64,000 nucleotides of DNA, from assembly GCA_001897535.1 (NCBI GenBank), contig MKTC01000006.1:62001-126000 (forward strand), read 5' to 3'. Below the pieces are notes generated by a model. The model was not told the DNA's origin. It ran no database searches and saw only the letters and a list, made by a program, of their open reading frames with translations. Position numbers and translations under genes: made by a program. This document shows, piece after piece, positions 44,703-54,344 of this stretch; position 1 is the stretch's first letter; each line of letters opens with the position of its first letter. This DNA comes from Bacteroidetes bacterium 37-13. GTDB taxonomy: Bacteria > Bacteroidota > Bacteroidia > Chitinophagales > LD1.

Positions 44703-45095
44703 ATGGGCTTTTCAAAAGAACTAAATGAATTTAAAGAATTTGCCATGCGCGGCAACGTGGTTGATATGGCAATTGGGGTTATTATTGGTGGAGCTTTTGG
44801 TAAAATTGTAAGCTCACTTATAGATAATGTAATTACTCCATTATTGCTAAAACCGGCATTAGATGCTGCCAATTTAAGCAAATTAGAAGAGCTTAAACTA
44901 TTCGGTACCGTGCAGTATGGTATGTTTATTTCAGCCGTCATTAACTTTATTATTATAGCTTTTGTGCTATTCTTAATAATAAAAGGAATTAATGCCACTA
45001 AGAAAAAAGAAGAAGCTGCACCTGCCGCTCCTGCTGCGCCTCCACGTAATGAAGTGCTTTTAGAAGAAATTAGAGATTTACTTAAAAACAAATAA
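44703..45095 (+). CDS. mscL: Large-conductance mechanosensitive channel
   Basis: 130 aa. [47 protein letters not shown] is the cytosolic amphipathic helix plus the pore-lining TM1, and a second helix follows ([22 protein letters not shown]). An Ala/Pro linker leads to the C-terminal bundle helix [13 protein letters not shown]. It opens under high membrane tension to release solutes. A bidirectional terminator follows, shared with the convergent folC. Confidence 0.96.
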   Translation: MGFSKELNEFKEFAMRGNVVDMAIGVIIGGAFGKIVSSLIDNVITPLLLKPALDAANLSKLEELKLFGTVQYGMFISAVINFIIIAFVLFLIIKGINATKKKEEAAPAAPAAPPRNEVLLEEIRDLLKNK

Positions 45096-45109
45096 TAGCA
45101 ATAACATAA

Positions 45110-45138
45110 AAAGTCCCGCAGCCAGAGCGGGATTTTTT
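45110..45138. terminator. Bidirectional terminator between mscL and folC
   Basis: TCCCGC (45114-45119) / GCGGGA (45127-45132) with a 7-nt loop, flanked by A-rich and T6 tracts that extend the stem. It overlaps the folC stop codon (45137-45139) by two bases. Confidence 0.85.
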
Positions 45139-46444
45139 ATACCTGTACTTTACCATTTACAGCAAACTGAGATACCACATCAGCCACTAAAAAAATACTG
45201 CCTGCCAAGAGAATTAAATCATTTTTAGCGGCATTACTTTTGGCTTCACTCAATGCAATTTCAGCGCTATCAAACACATTCCCTTTTATATTAAATTTTG
45301 CGGCTTCAGTTTGTAACTCCAAAGCATTTTTGCCGCGTGGCACACTTGGTTTGCAGAAATAGTATATCGCATCTTTAGGTAGAAGGCTCAATACTTTTGC
45401 AATATCTTTATCTGCAACCGTACCATACACAAAATGTAACTTTTCAAATTCAAAACGTTCAATTTGTGCTAATAAATTTCTTATTCCGGCTTCGTTGTGT
45501 GCGCTATCAAAAATCACTAAAGGAGTTTTTTCTATCACCATTAAGCGGCCAATAAAGTAAGTGGTTTCTTTAATTTTCTTTATTCCTTTTTCAATTTCAG
45601 GTAATGAAATTTCAGGAATCACTTTTTGTAAACATAGCAACGATGCCAAAGCTGTTTGCAAGTTTTTTTCTTGGTTAAATCCACTTAAATCTGTAGTAAA
45701 AACATAGTTCTTTCGTTCGGGGAAAAGTGTTAAGTTCAAGTTGAAATTTTCCAATGAATTTACCTTTACAATTTCATCAGAAAAGAAAATTAGCGATTGC
45801 TCTTTAGTTGCCTTTTCAATAAAAGCAGCTTGAATTTCTTTTTGTCTTTCACCAATTACCACAGGCGTTTTAGGCTTAATAATTCCAGCCTTTTCTGCTG
45901 CAATTTCAGGCAATGTGTTGCCCAAAAATTGCTGATGGTCGTAGCTAATATTTGTAATGATAGAAAGCAGTGGATTTATAATATTAGTAGAATCTAAGCG
46001 CCCGCCTAAGCCGGTTTCTATTACACAGAAATCTACTTTTTCTTGCTTAAAATATTCAAACATCATTGCTGTGGTAATTTCAAAAAATGAAGCATCAATG
46101 GTTTTAAATACTTCAATATTTTTTGAAACAAATTCGGCTACAAATGTCTCAGAAATGAGTTGATTGCCGATTTTTATTCTTTCTAAAAAGGTTAAATAAT
46201 GAGGTGAAGTGTAAATGCCAACTTTAAAACCTGCACTAATTAACACAGAGGAAATAATATGCGTAACCGAGCCTTTGCCGTTTGTTCCTGCAATGTGAAT
46301 ACACTTTAAATGTTGCTGCGGATTACCCAAAGCAGCACACAGTTTGGTAATATTACTCAAATCAGCTTTATATGCCGCAGCTCCATTTCGCTGAAACATA
46401 GGTAAATGGTTCAAAAGATAATCGAGTGCTTCTTCGTAATTCAT
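45137..46444 (-). CDS. folC: Folylpolyglutamate/dihydrofolate synthase
   Basis: 435 aa, Mur-ligase superfamily. The P-loop is HIAGTNGKGSVTHIISSVL, followed by GIYTSPHYLTFLERIKI, EITTAMMFEYF, ETGLGGRLDSTN and the C-terminal VIFDSAHNEAGI. It adds glutamate to dihydropteroate and/or tetrahydrofolate. The gene is divergent from the dioxygenase gene with only 48 nt between the starts, so their promoters must lie very close together or overlap. Confidence 0.95.
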   Translation of the reverse strand: MNYEEALDYLLNHLPMFQRNGAAAYKADLSNITKLCAALGNPQQHLKCIHIAGTNGKGSVTHIISSVLISAGFKVGIYTSPHYLTFLERIKIGNQLISETFVAEFVSKNIEVFKTIDASFFEITTAMMFEYFKQEKVDFCVIETGLGGRLDSTNIINPLLSIITNISYDHQQFLGNTLPEIAAEKAGIIKPKTPVVIGERQKEIQAAFIEKATKEQSLIFFSDEIVKVNSLENFNLNLTLFPERKNYVFTTDLSGFNQEKNLQTALASLLCLQKVIPEISLPEIEKGIKKIKETTYFIGRLMVIEKTPLVIFDSAHNEAGIRNLLAQIERFEFEKLHFVYGTVADKDIAKVLSLLPKDAIYYFCKPSVPRGKNALELQTEAAKFNIKGNVFDSAEIALSEAKSNAAKNDLILLAGSIFLVADVVSQFAVNGKVQV

Positions 46445-46492
46445 TGATGCAATATTGCAGCGTATTTTTTAGTATTGCTTAAAATTTAAGTT

Positions 46493-47005
46493 ATGGTACA
46501 GCGACCTTTTAATTTTAAAAAGTGGATTGATGAACACCGACATTTGCTAAAACCGCCTGTGATGAACCAAGTTGTTTACAAAGACAACGAAAATTTTATT
46601 GTAATGGTAGTTGGCGGACCCAACAAGCGAAAGGATTTTCACTACAACGAAACTGAAGAATTTTTCTACCAATTAGAAGGCGATATTGTTGTGCGTATTG
46701 TAGAAGATAGAAAGATTGTAGAAATTCCTATTAAAGAAGGCGAAATTTTCTTGCTTCCTCCACGTGTGCCACATTCGCCAAAACGCCCTGCAAACAGCAT
46801 TGGCTTAGTGATGGAATTAAAGCGTCCGGCAACAATGTTTGATGCGTTCCAATGGTATTGCGAAAATTGCAGCAATCTTTTGTACGAAGAAAAATTACCC
46901 GTTAGCGATATAGTGAAAGACTTACCGATAGTAATGGAAAAATTCTATGATTCAAGAGATTTATGTACCTGTAAAAAGTGCGGTACGGTAATGGAGAAAC
47001 CTTAG
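46493..47005 (+). CDS. nbaC: 3-hydroxyanthranilate 3,4-dioxygenase
   Basis: 170 aa, a single cupin. Iron ligands are His and Glu in KDFHYNETEEFFYQLEGD and His in PPRVPHSPKRP. The C-terminal rubredoxin-like site CENC ... CTCKKCG binds a second metal, as in the bacterial form of the enzyme. It opens the ring of 3-hydroxyanthranilate to 2-amino-3-carboxymuconate semialdehyde, which cyclises to quinolinate for NAD synthesis. Works downstream of kynU. The symbol haaO is also used. Confidence 0.95.
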   Translation: MVQRPFNFKKWIDEHRHLLKPPVMNQVVYKDNENFIVMVVGGPNKRKDFHYNETEEFFYQLEGDIVVRIVEDRKIVEIPIKEGEIFLLPPRVPHSPKRPANSIGLVMELKRPATMFDAFQWYCENCSNLLYEEKLPVSDIVKDLPIVMEKFYDSRDLCTCKKCGTVMEKP

Positions 47006-47054
47006 TATAATTTTTTGTATATACTTTTCATTTAAACAAAAAAGAAGTACTTAT

Positions 47055-48413
47055 TTAAGCAATTATTGAAGATTTTCCTCTAAGGTTTTCTAAAAATTCG
47101 CGCACTGCAGAAACACTCACAACTTTATTACTGAAAAAAGTTTTTGCTTCTGCTTCTTCTTGCTCATTTGCTTGAAACTGCGCTAAGATATTTGTAAGGT
47201 GCATTTTCATGTGTCCAGCTTGAATACCGGTAGTAACCAAAGAGCGAATAGCACCAAAATTTTGAGCCAAACCAACGGTGGCAATTATTTCCATCAACTG
47301 CTTTGCGTTAGGATTTCCCATAAGCTCCAGTGAGCGCTTTGCCAACGGATGCAGAGAAGTTAAACCGCCAACTGTACCAATAGCAATAGGCACTTCAATC
47401 CAAAATTTAAAAATACCATTTTCAACTTTTGCATTAGAAAGGCTGGTATATTTCCCACTGCGGCAAGCATAAGTATGTACACAACTTTCCACCGCTCTAA
47501 AATCGTTTCCGGTAGCTATCACCACCGAATCAATGCCATTCATTATTCCTTTATTATGCGTAGTAGCACGGTATGAATCAATACAAGCAATACGCACTGC
47601 GCGTTCAAATTTCCATGCAAATTCTTCTGCCGAAATAGTGTTGTTGGCAAACGAACCTAATTCTGAAACCTTGCAAAACACTTCGCTTCTAACCAAACAT
47701 TCTGGTGTATAATTTGAAAGAATACACATAATAATTTCAACGCTCTTTTCTGAATCGTTGAACACCACACTTTGCTGAATCTTTTCACGGAGCAACTTGC
47801 CAAACTCTTCTAAGCAAGAGTTAATAAAATTAGCTCCCATCGAATCTACCGTTTCAAAATAGGCGCGAATTTGGTAGTAATTTGGCTCTTCTGGAAAAGC
47901 AATCAATTCCATATCAAGCACACCGCCACCGCGCTTTTCCATGTTTTGGGTAATTTTTTTTACACCATCTTTTAACTCATCTTTTATAGAATTAAAAAAC
48001 CGGAACAACTTTTCAGGGTCGCCAGGATATTGAAAATGTACTTGTCCAACTTTTGTGGTTGAAATTACTTTACTGTGAAATCCGCCTCTATCCAACCAAA
48101 ATTTTGCGGCATTAGAAGCCGCAGCAACCACACTGCTTTCTTCTGTAACCATTGGAATAGCATATATTTTCCCGTTTATTAAAAAATTGGGTGCCAAACC
48201 AAACGGCACAGGAAAATTTGTAAGTGTATTCTCCGAAAAGCCATCTAAAAGTTTCTGTGCTTCAATGTTATCGTGCCAGTATTCTGCAAATTCTTTGAAA
48301 ACATCTACAGGATTAGCGTATAAAAAATTCTTGGCAAGCCAATATATTTTATCGCGTTTATTGAGTTTTGAAAACCCCGCTACCTGCTTATTTTCATTAG
48401 CCTCTTGTTCCAT
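47055..48413 (-). CDS. mvaA: Class II hydroxymethylglutaryl-CoA reductase
   Basis: 452 aa. GFSKLNKRDKIYWLAKN, MVTEESSVVAAASNAAKFW (catalytic Glu), KGIMNGIDSVVIATGNDFRAVE (Lys and Asp), PIAIGTVGGLTSLHPLAK and GIQAGHMKMHL (catalytic His) are the class II pattern. It interconverts HMG-CoA and mevalonate; class II enzymes are called degradative but serve mevalonate synthesis in some bacteria. Its presence suggests a mevalonate isoprenoid route here; no other pathway gene is in the window to confirm that. A TAAATTTG -7-like box lies 7 nt before the ATG. Confidence 0.94.
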   Translation of the reverse strand: MEQEANENKQVAGFSKLNKRDKIYWLAKNFLYANPVDVFKEFAEYWHDNIEAQKLLDGFSENTLTNFPVPFGLAPNFLINGKIYAIPMVTEESSVVAAASNAAKFWLDRGGFHSKVISTTKVGQVHFQYPGDPEKLFRFFNSIKDELKDGVKKITQNMEKRGGGVLDMELIAFPEEPNYYQIRAYFETVDSMGANFINSCLEEFGKLLREKIQQSVVFNDSEKSVEIIMCILSNYTPECLVRSEVFCKVSELGSFANNTISAEEFAWKFERAVRIACIDSYRATTHNKGIMNGIDSVVIATGNDFRAVESCVHTYACRSGKYTSLSNAKVENGIFKFWIEVPIAIGTVGGLTSLHPLAKRSLELMGNPNAKQLMEIIATVGLAQNFGAIRSLVTTGIQAGHMKMHLTNILAQFQANEQEEAEAKTFFSNKVVSVSAVREFLENLRGKSSIIA

Positions 48414-48499
48414 TGCAAAGCAAATTTAGCGAATAAAATAATTAGAGAATGAGTTATTTTAAACCTTCAAAACTTTATTATTGCGTTAAATAATTCCGG

Positions 48500-49633
48500 G
48501 TGAAAAAAAAGATTGCCGTAAATACCAGATTGCTGCTAAAAGATAAGTTGGAAGGCATTGGCTATTTCACGCACGAAACCTTAAAATATATTGTTCGAGC
48601 TAATCCAGATATTGATTTCTACTTTTTATTTGATAGAAAACATCACAGCGAATTTATTTATGCTCCCAATGTGCATCCGGTTGAATTGTTTCCGCAAGCC
48701 CGCCACCCATTTTTGTATATCTGGTGGTTTGAATGGAGTGTTGCAAATTGGCTAAACACTAATAAACCCGATTTATTTCTTTCTCCAGACGGTTATTGTT
48801 CGCTAAGAGCAAATGTGCCGCAACTTGCTGTGATGCACGATATTGCTTACGAGCATTTCCCAAAGCATAATAAGTTTTTGCAACAGAAATATTACGAATT
48901 TTTCATGCCCCGATTTGCGCATAAAGCTACGCGCATCGCCACAGTTTCTCATTACTCAAAAAGTGATATTGAGAAGTATTATGAAATTTTACCCGAAAAA
49001 ATTGATGTAGTTTTTAGTGCTGTAAAAGAGAATTTTTCACCATTAACCGAAGCAGAAAAAGTTTCAGTGAAAGAAAAATACACTTCAAGTAAAAACTATT
49101 TTGTGTATGCCGGCTCGGTGAACCCGCGAAAAAATGTAGCCAATATGTTGCTGGCGTTTGACCGATTTAAACAAGAATCTGCAAGTGATTTAAAGTTTGT
49201 GATTGCAGGGGCAAAAGGCTGGCAAACCGGAGAAATTTTCGACACTTGGAACAGCCTGCAATTTAAGCATGATGTAATTTTTACCGGAAGGCTCTCTTTA
49301 GAAGAAATGAAACAAGTAATTGGCGCTGCACAAGTTTCGCTTTATGTAAGTTTATTTGAAGGCTTTGGAGTGCCACCGTTGGAAGCAATGGCTTGTGGCG
49401 TTCCTGCTATCACTTCAACAAGTTCTTCTATGCCCGAAATTTGCGGTAAAGCTGCACTTTTTGCCAATCCCAATAGTGTGGAAGATATAAGCACTAAAAT
49501 GAAAATGCTTATTGAAAATGAAACGCTTCGCAATTCATTAATAGAATTGGGTTTTGAACAATATCACAAATATTCTTGGGAAGCAACGGCAAAATTACTT
49601 TGGGAAAGCTGCAAAAAAGCTATGACAACTTAA
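48500..49633 (+). CDS. GT4 family glycosyltransferase
   Basis: 377 aa, GT-B fold. The C-terminal half has FVYAGSVNPRKNVANMLLAF, FVIAGAKGWQ, VIFTGRLSLEEMKQVIGAAQVSLYVSLFEGFGVPPLEAMACGVPAI, with the EGFG...E motif that binds the donor nucleotide. The N-terminal half has AVMHDIAYEHFPKHN. It transfers a sugar with retention, probably onto a surface polysaccharide or lipid precursor; the substrate is unknown. The start is GTG at 48500. Its 3' end overlaps the convergent histidine kinase gene by 4 nt. Confidence 0.9.
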   Translation: MKKKIAVNTRLLLKDKLEGIGYFTHETLKYIVRANPDIDFYFLFDRKHHSEFIYAPNVHPVELFPQARHPFLYIWWFEWSVANWLNTNKPDLFLSPDGYCSLRANVPQLAVMHDIAYEHFPKHNKFLQQKYYEFFMPRFAHKATRIATVSHYSKSDIEKYYEILPEKIDVVFSAVKENFSPLTEAEKVSVKEKYTSSKNYFVYAGSVNPRKNVANMLLAFDRFKQESASDLKFVIAGAKGWQTGEIFDTWNSLQFKHDVIFTGRLSLEEMKQVIGAAQVSLYVSLFEGFGVPPLEAMACGVPAITSTSSSMPEICGKAALFANPNSVEDISTKMKMLIENETLRNSLIELGFEQYHKYSWEATAKLLWESCKKAMTT

Positions 49634-51408
49634 ACCGATTTTTTAGGAATAGAAACGCAGAAAGTACTTCCTCTATATTCGTTTTCTTCTACCCAAATTT
49701 CACCTTTCAAGTTATCTACAATTTTTTTGCAGATAGCTAAGCCAATTCCCGTTCCAGGAAACAAGTGTCGCGCATTCAAGCGTTGGAAAATCACAAACAC
49801 TTTATCAGCATATTCTTTAGCAATGCCGATGCCGTTATCTATTACCTTAAATTTATGTACTTTGTCTGTATCGCTATATTCAACACGCACAATCTTTTTT
49901 GAACTTAAATTGAACTTAGCAGCATTGCAGATTAAGTTTTCAAATAAGCGATAGATGTGTTTTTTATCTGCTTGCAGCATTGGTAAGTTATCAATTGTAA
50001 AATCAACTCCTACCAAGTTTTCGGCAAATTTATTTCGTATTTCTACTACTATATCGTTTAAGTTCACTTGCTCCACTTGCACAGCTTGGTTTAGCTTCGA
50101 AAACTCTAATAAACTATTGATGAGTTCATACATTCGTTTGGAGCCTTCATAAATAAACTCCATGTATTCTTTTGTGCTTTCGTTAGTAATTGGCTCTATT
50201 TCTTTTTCAAGCAAATTGATGTAATTACTAATCATGCGAAGCGGCTCTTTTAAATCGTGCGAAGCCACGTAAGCAAACTGTTTTAGCTCATTGTTTGAAA
50301 TTTCTAATTGATGCGCATAGCTTTCAATTTCATTATTTTTTTGGCGCAGCAATTCTGCTTCTTTCTTTTTCTCTTCTAATTCAAACCGCGACTTGGCATC
50401 CATAATGGCAACTGCTTTATCGAAGTTGAACATTTCATCTTTTGTGCGGTCGTATAAGATGTGATATTCATAAGCTTTCTCAAAATTTTTGGTTGAAGCA
50501 AAAACTTCGGAGAGATACTGATACACAATATTCAAATCGCTTTTACTATCTAATTCAAATAGCATTTTTTCAGCTTCTTGAAAATATTTTATTGCCTCGC
50601 TTGAATTATTTGCCAGCTTATGTGCCATTCCTAAATGGATATATGAATTGGCTATAGAGCTTTGGTTGCCAAATTTCAATTTAGCTTTTAATGATTTATG
50701 GAGCAACTCAAAACCTTTTTCAAGTTCACCTAATTCGCAGTATGTATAGCCTACATTGTTTTGAACAACTGCTGCGTAATATTCTTCATTTAATTCTTCA
50801 AAAAGTTTTAATGCCTTTAAGTGATAATCTAAAGATTTTTCAGGCTTTTGCTCTTCATTAAAAATATTTGCCAGCATATTGTAACAGCGCGCCAATCCTG
50901 GCTTGTGTTCAATGCGCTTAAAAATATCAATAGATTTATATAAACATTCTAACGGATAATCTTTGGTTTCGGAACTTTTGTATAGAACAGAAATATAGTA
51001 AAACAAAAAGCCTAACTCTTCTTCTAAATTATAGTTGAGTGTATTGTGTGCTTCAATAAGTTGAACTGCATCTTGGTAAAGTTGCTGTGCGCTATTCCAC
51101 GCGCCAAGGTAATGCTCGTTCATACCCATTAAACGCAGAATGCGCACGCGCAATAAAATATCTTGCTTGGTGAGTTCGAGCGCTTGTTCGCACAGTTCAA
51201 GGCTTACTTTAAATTGCGATAGAACTTTGGAATTATACGAAGCTAAATAATACAAAGCTTCGGCTTGCCACTCAACATTTTCTTGCTGCTTAGCAATTAC
51301 CAAAGCCTCTTGTGCCAACTGTTCAGCCTGCGTGTTCTGCGACTTAATGAGTTGCTCAGCTTTCTCTATTAAATGGGTAAATTGCGATTGCAATGCTGCC
51401 TTATTCAT
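49630..51408 (-). CDS. Cytosolic TPR-containing sensor histidine kinase (copy 2)
   Basis: 592 aa, no signal peptide or membrane helix. Residues 1-320 are tetratricopeptide-like repeats (for example ARCYNMLANIFNEEQKPEKSLDYHLKALKLF), then a short coiled coil (about 340-375). The HisKA domain has His384 in YVASHDLKEPLRMIS; the ATPase has the N box ENLICNAAKFN, G1 DNGIGIA (524-530) and G2 GTGIGLAI (552-559). It probably senses a cytosolic protein or peptide through the TPR array. It lies 13 nt downstream of a paralogue of the same layout; no response regulator is adjacent. Confidence 0.93.
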   Translation of the reverse strand: MNKAALQSQFTHLIEKAEQLIKSQNTQAEQLAQEALVIAKQQENVEWQAEALYYLASYNSKVLSQFKVSLELCEQALELTKQDILLRVRILRLMGMNEHYLGAWNSAQQLYQDAVQLIEAHNTLNYNLEEELGFLFYYISVLYKSSETKDYPLECLYKSIDIFKRIEHKPGLARCYNMLANIFNEEQKPEKSLDYHLKALKLFEELNEEYYAAVVQNNVGYTYCELGELEKGFELLHKSLKAKLKFGNQSSIANSYIHLGMAHKLANNSSEAIKYFQEAEKMLFELDSKSDLNIVYQYLSEVFASTKNFEKAYEYHILYDRTKDEMFNFDKAVAIMDAKSRFELEEKKKEAELLRQKNNEIESYAHQLEISNNELKQFAYVASHDLKEPLRMISNYINLLEKEIEPITNESTKEYMEFIYEGSKRMYELINSLLEFSKLNQAVQVEQVNLNDIVVEIRNKFAENLVGVDFTIDNLPMLQADKKHIYRLFENLICNAAKFNLSSKKIVRVEYSDTDKVHKFKVIDNGIGIAKEYADKVFVIFQRLNARHLFPGTGIGLAICKKIVDNLKGEIWVEENEYRGSTFCVSIPKKSV

Positions 51409-51421
51409 TCCTAATTCTCTT

Positions 51422-53275
51422 CTACGTATTTTTAAGGCTAAAGTTTAGTTCAGTTTCAACAGGTATGGAAAACTTAATGCAAGCGCCACCTAAACGACTA
51501 TCGGCTGCCCAAATTTTCCCATTTAGCAATTCCACAGCTTTTTTGCAAACAGCTAAGCCAATTCCCGTGCCGCTCACTTCTTCTTGATGCAACCTGCTGA
51601 ATATAAAAAATATTTTTTCCCGTTTCTCTTCAGGAATTCCAATGCCATTATCATGCACTTCGAACCAATGTTTATTGTTGTGTTTGAAATAAACAATTTC
51701 AACCGTTGGGCGATTGGAATTGTTATATTTAATTGCATTTACTATAAGATTTTGAAGTATTTGGGAGAGTAGTGTTCTATTGCTTTTAATTACCGGCAAT
51801 TTACCATACAATACTTCTGCATTATTATGTGCAATAATAATGGCAAGCATAGATTTTACTTCAGCAAGTAAGTTATTTAAATCTACTGGCTGCAACGTAA
51901 CTTGCGCATCTGCTTTGCTTAGCGCAATCATGTGTTGAATCATTTCAACCATGCGCTGAGTGCTTTCTTGGATTACTGTTGTGTATTCCTGCACCTTGTT
52001 ATTTTCCGGTTCAGTATATTGCTTGGCTAAAAGTTTGGTATAGCTGCTAATCATGCGCAATGGCTCACGCAAATCGTGCGATGCCACATAGGCAATTTGC
52101 TTTAGCTCTTCGTTTAGTAGTTTTAGTTTATGTACGGTTTCGCCTACTTGTTCTCGCTTTTGTTGCTGAAAATCTGCTTCAATTTCTTGCCTTTTTATCG
52201 CAAACTCCATTGTGGCATTGTGAATAGCTGTGGCTTTATCAAAGTTCATCCACTCATCTTTCACTTTTGAATATTTTAAACGATAACCGTAAGCCGATTT
52301 GTAATCTCCTGCTTCGGCAAGTGTGCCTGCCATTTCAAAATATAAATCGTGTAATTCAACATCTCTATTTGCAGTCAGCAATAGTTCTTCAACTAAAATA
52401 TAATGTTCAAGCGCTTTTTCGTAATCTTTTAAATATCGATAAGCACGAGCAAAATAATTGTGTGCCGCTGCGGCATAACCGGAAACTCCTGTAGCTTCCA
52501 TTTCTTTCAATCCTTGGTTCAGCAAACTGAAACCAAATTCAGCATCGCCCAATTCGCAATACACTAAACCTAAAGGGCAAATGCACGAAAGTTCGCCAAT
52601 TTTATTTCCCGTTTCTTTAAAAAGCGCCAAGGCTTTTTCAAACAATTCTTTCCTTCGCTGTGGCAAATTTTTTACCTCACTGTGATAATCTGCATATAAG
52701 CTAAAACACTTTGCCAATCCATCTTTAAAATCTGCTTTTCCATAAAACTCAATTGCCTTTTGCAGATGGTGAAACTTTTCTTCATCGAAGGCTAAATGCT
52801 GATAAATAAGAATGATATTATAGTGCAAGCTACCAGCGAGAAGCAACTCTTCTTTTGAGCTTAATTCTACACCTTCTAAAACAGTTATTGCTTGAAAATA
52901 ATTTGAGATGGCATTTGTAAAATTCCCTCTCCAATGGTAGCAAATCCCAATAAACTTAAACAGGTTTGCTTTAAGAAAAGATTGCTCTTCGCTACCTAAG
53001 AGCGCCAATGCTTCCAAAGCATGATGCAATGCGGCTTCAAAGTCTTTTAAAGCATTCAAATAATAATTAGCAATTTCAAATTTGGCTTCTGCGGCTTGAA
53101 AAACAAGATTGTTTTCCATTGCCAAATTCACTGCTTTTTCAGCGTATTCAATACACTTTATGTCTTTATTTTTCCGTGCTTCTTTAGCATTTGAAATATA
53201 AGAAACCACCTGTGAAAATATATCAACAGCGCTATTTGCCTGTAAGTTTTCTATTTCAGAGGGCTTGCTTAACAT
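51422..53275 (-). CDS. Cytosolic TPR-containing sensor histidine kinase (copy 1)
   Basis: 617 aa, same architecture as the next gene: TPR-like repeats to about residue 340 (AAHNYFARAYRYLKDYEKALEHYILVEELL), coiled coil, HisKA with His400 in YVASHDLREPLRMIS, and ATPase with LQNLIVNAIKYN, HDNGIGIPEEKRE and GTGIGLAVCKKAV. The kinase halves of the two proteins are close while the TPR halves have diverged, which suggests duplication followed by a change of input. It is the first gene of the pair. The 246-nt gap upstream (53276-53521) holds no gene and no clear promoter that I can defend. Confidence 0.93.
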   Translation of the reverse strand: MLSKPSEIENLQANSAVDIFSQVVSYISNAKEARKNKDIKCIEYAEKAVNLAMENNLVFQAAEAKFEIANYYLNALKDFEAALHHALEALALLGSEEQSFLKANLFKFIGICYHWRGNFTNAISNYFQAITVLEGVELSSKEELLLAGSLHYNIILIYQHLAFDEEKFHHLQKAIEFYGKADFKDGLAKCFSLYADYHSEVKNLPQRRKELFEKALALFKETGNKIGELSCICPLGLVYCELGDAEFGFSLLNQGLKEMEATGVSGYAAAAHNYFARAYRYLKDYEKALEHYILVEELLLTANRDVELHDLYFEMAGTLAEAGDYKSAYGYRLKYSKVKDEWMNFDKATAIHNATMEFAIKRQEIEADFQQQKREQVGETVHKLKLLNEELKQIAYVASHDLREPLRMISSYTKLLAKQYTEPENNKVQEYTTVIQESTQRMVEMIQHMIALSKADAQVTLQPVDLNNLLAEVKSMLAIIIAHNNAEVLYGKLPVIKSNRTLLSQILQNLIVNAIKYNNSNRPTVEIVYFKHNNKHWFEVHDNGIGIPEEKREKIFFIFSRLHQEEVSGTGIGLAVCKKAVELLNGKIWAADSRLGGACIKFSIPVETELNFSLKNT

Positions 53276-53521
53276 ATCCGTTTTAAAAAAAATAGCTCAA
53301 GCTACGAGTTACAAAAAAGCTAAAAATTTAATTTACAATACGTACTAAACGAAAATTTGTTTCGGAAATTGCGATTTATATTCTATTGAATTTCAACACA
53401 ATAAAATAAGAAAATCAATGTTACAAAAGCACTAAAACATCTGTAAGCTATGAGTGGCGCAACTCTTATTCTAAGACAAAACTAACTTTAACATAAATGG
53501 CATTTAGTTCAAAGTATAGTA

Positions 53522-54325
53522 TCAAATACTAAAATCTATCACTTCCTTCATTTCGCTTTTATCGCGCACACGCACTTCATTTTTTTGATAAGCAAAGCTA
53601 AACGGTGGAACACTTTCTGTTAAAAATACATTCCCTCCGATAATTGAATCGTGTCCCACAACTGTGTTTCCGCCCAAAATGCAACTTCCTGCATAAATTA
53701 TCACATTGTCCTCAATAGTTGGATGGCGTTTTACTCCGGCTTGGCTTTTTAAAACCGCCAAAGCACCTAAAGTTACCCCCTGGTACATGCGTACATTTTT
53801 GCCAATTACAGTTGTTTGCCCAATCACAATTCCTGTGCCGTGGTCAATAAAAAATGGTGCAGCAATATTTGCTCCCGGGTGAATATCAATTCCTGTTTTG
53901 CTGTGTGCATATTCGGTAATTAAGCGTGGCAGAATCGGCACTTTCAGCTTATATAAAATATTAGCAACTCTATAAGCCACAATGGCAATAAAACCTGGAT
54001 AAGTGATAATTACTTCTTCTAAAGATTCTGCTGCCGGGTCGCTTTCCAAAAAGAAAAGAGCATCTTTTTGCAGTGTTTCCCGAACCGAATAAAGTTTTTC
54101 AAAAAACAATTCAATTATTTCATCAATCGGTATTTCAAGTTTTTCAGTAAGTGGAATAAGTAACTCCAACAATTGCTTTTTTAAAACAGAAGCCCGCTCT
54201 TCGTTCCATGCCTCATTTGCAAAAACTTCATTTTCAACCGGAAAAAGGAAATCTTGTATCACATCTGTAAACCGATGTGTTTTTAAGCGCGATGGCATAG
54301 TTTGAAAGGTGATAGTATCGTTCAT
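53522..54325 (-). CDS. cysE: Serine O-acetyltransferase (EpsC type)
   Basis: 267 aa from ATG 54325; the upstream in-frame residues fall in the terminator of the leader and are rejected. An N-terminal helical domain is followed by the left-handed beta helix: GIDIHPGANIAAPFFIDHGTGIVIGQTTVIGKNVRMYQGVTLGA carries the catalytic His-Asp pair, then RHPTIEDNVIIYAGSCILGGNTVVG. It acetylates L-serine to O-acetylserine, the first committed step to cysteine. The preceding 145 nt contain a Cys-rich leader ORF and a terminator, indicating control by cysteine supply. No O-acetylserine sulfhydrylase gene is in the window. Confidence 0.95.
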   Translation of the reverse strand: MNDTITFQTMPSRLKTHRFTDVIQDFLFPVENEVFANEAWNEERASVLKKQLLELLIPLTEKLEIPIDEIIELFFEKLYSVRETLQKDALFFLESDPAAESLEEVIITYPGFIAIVAYRVANILYKLKVPILPRLITEYAHSKTGIDIHPGANIAAPFFIDHGTGIVIGQTTVIGKNVRMYQGVTLGALAVLKSQAGVKRHPTIEDNVIIYAGSCILGGNTVVGHDSIIGGNVFLTESVPPFSFAYQKNEVRVRDKSEMKEVIDFSI

Positions 54326-54344
54326 ATTTCTTATTTTCAGTTTA

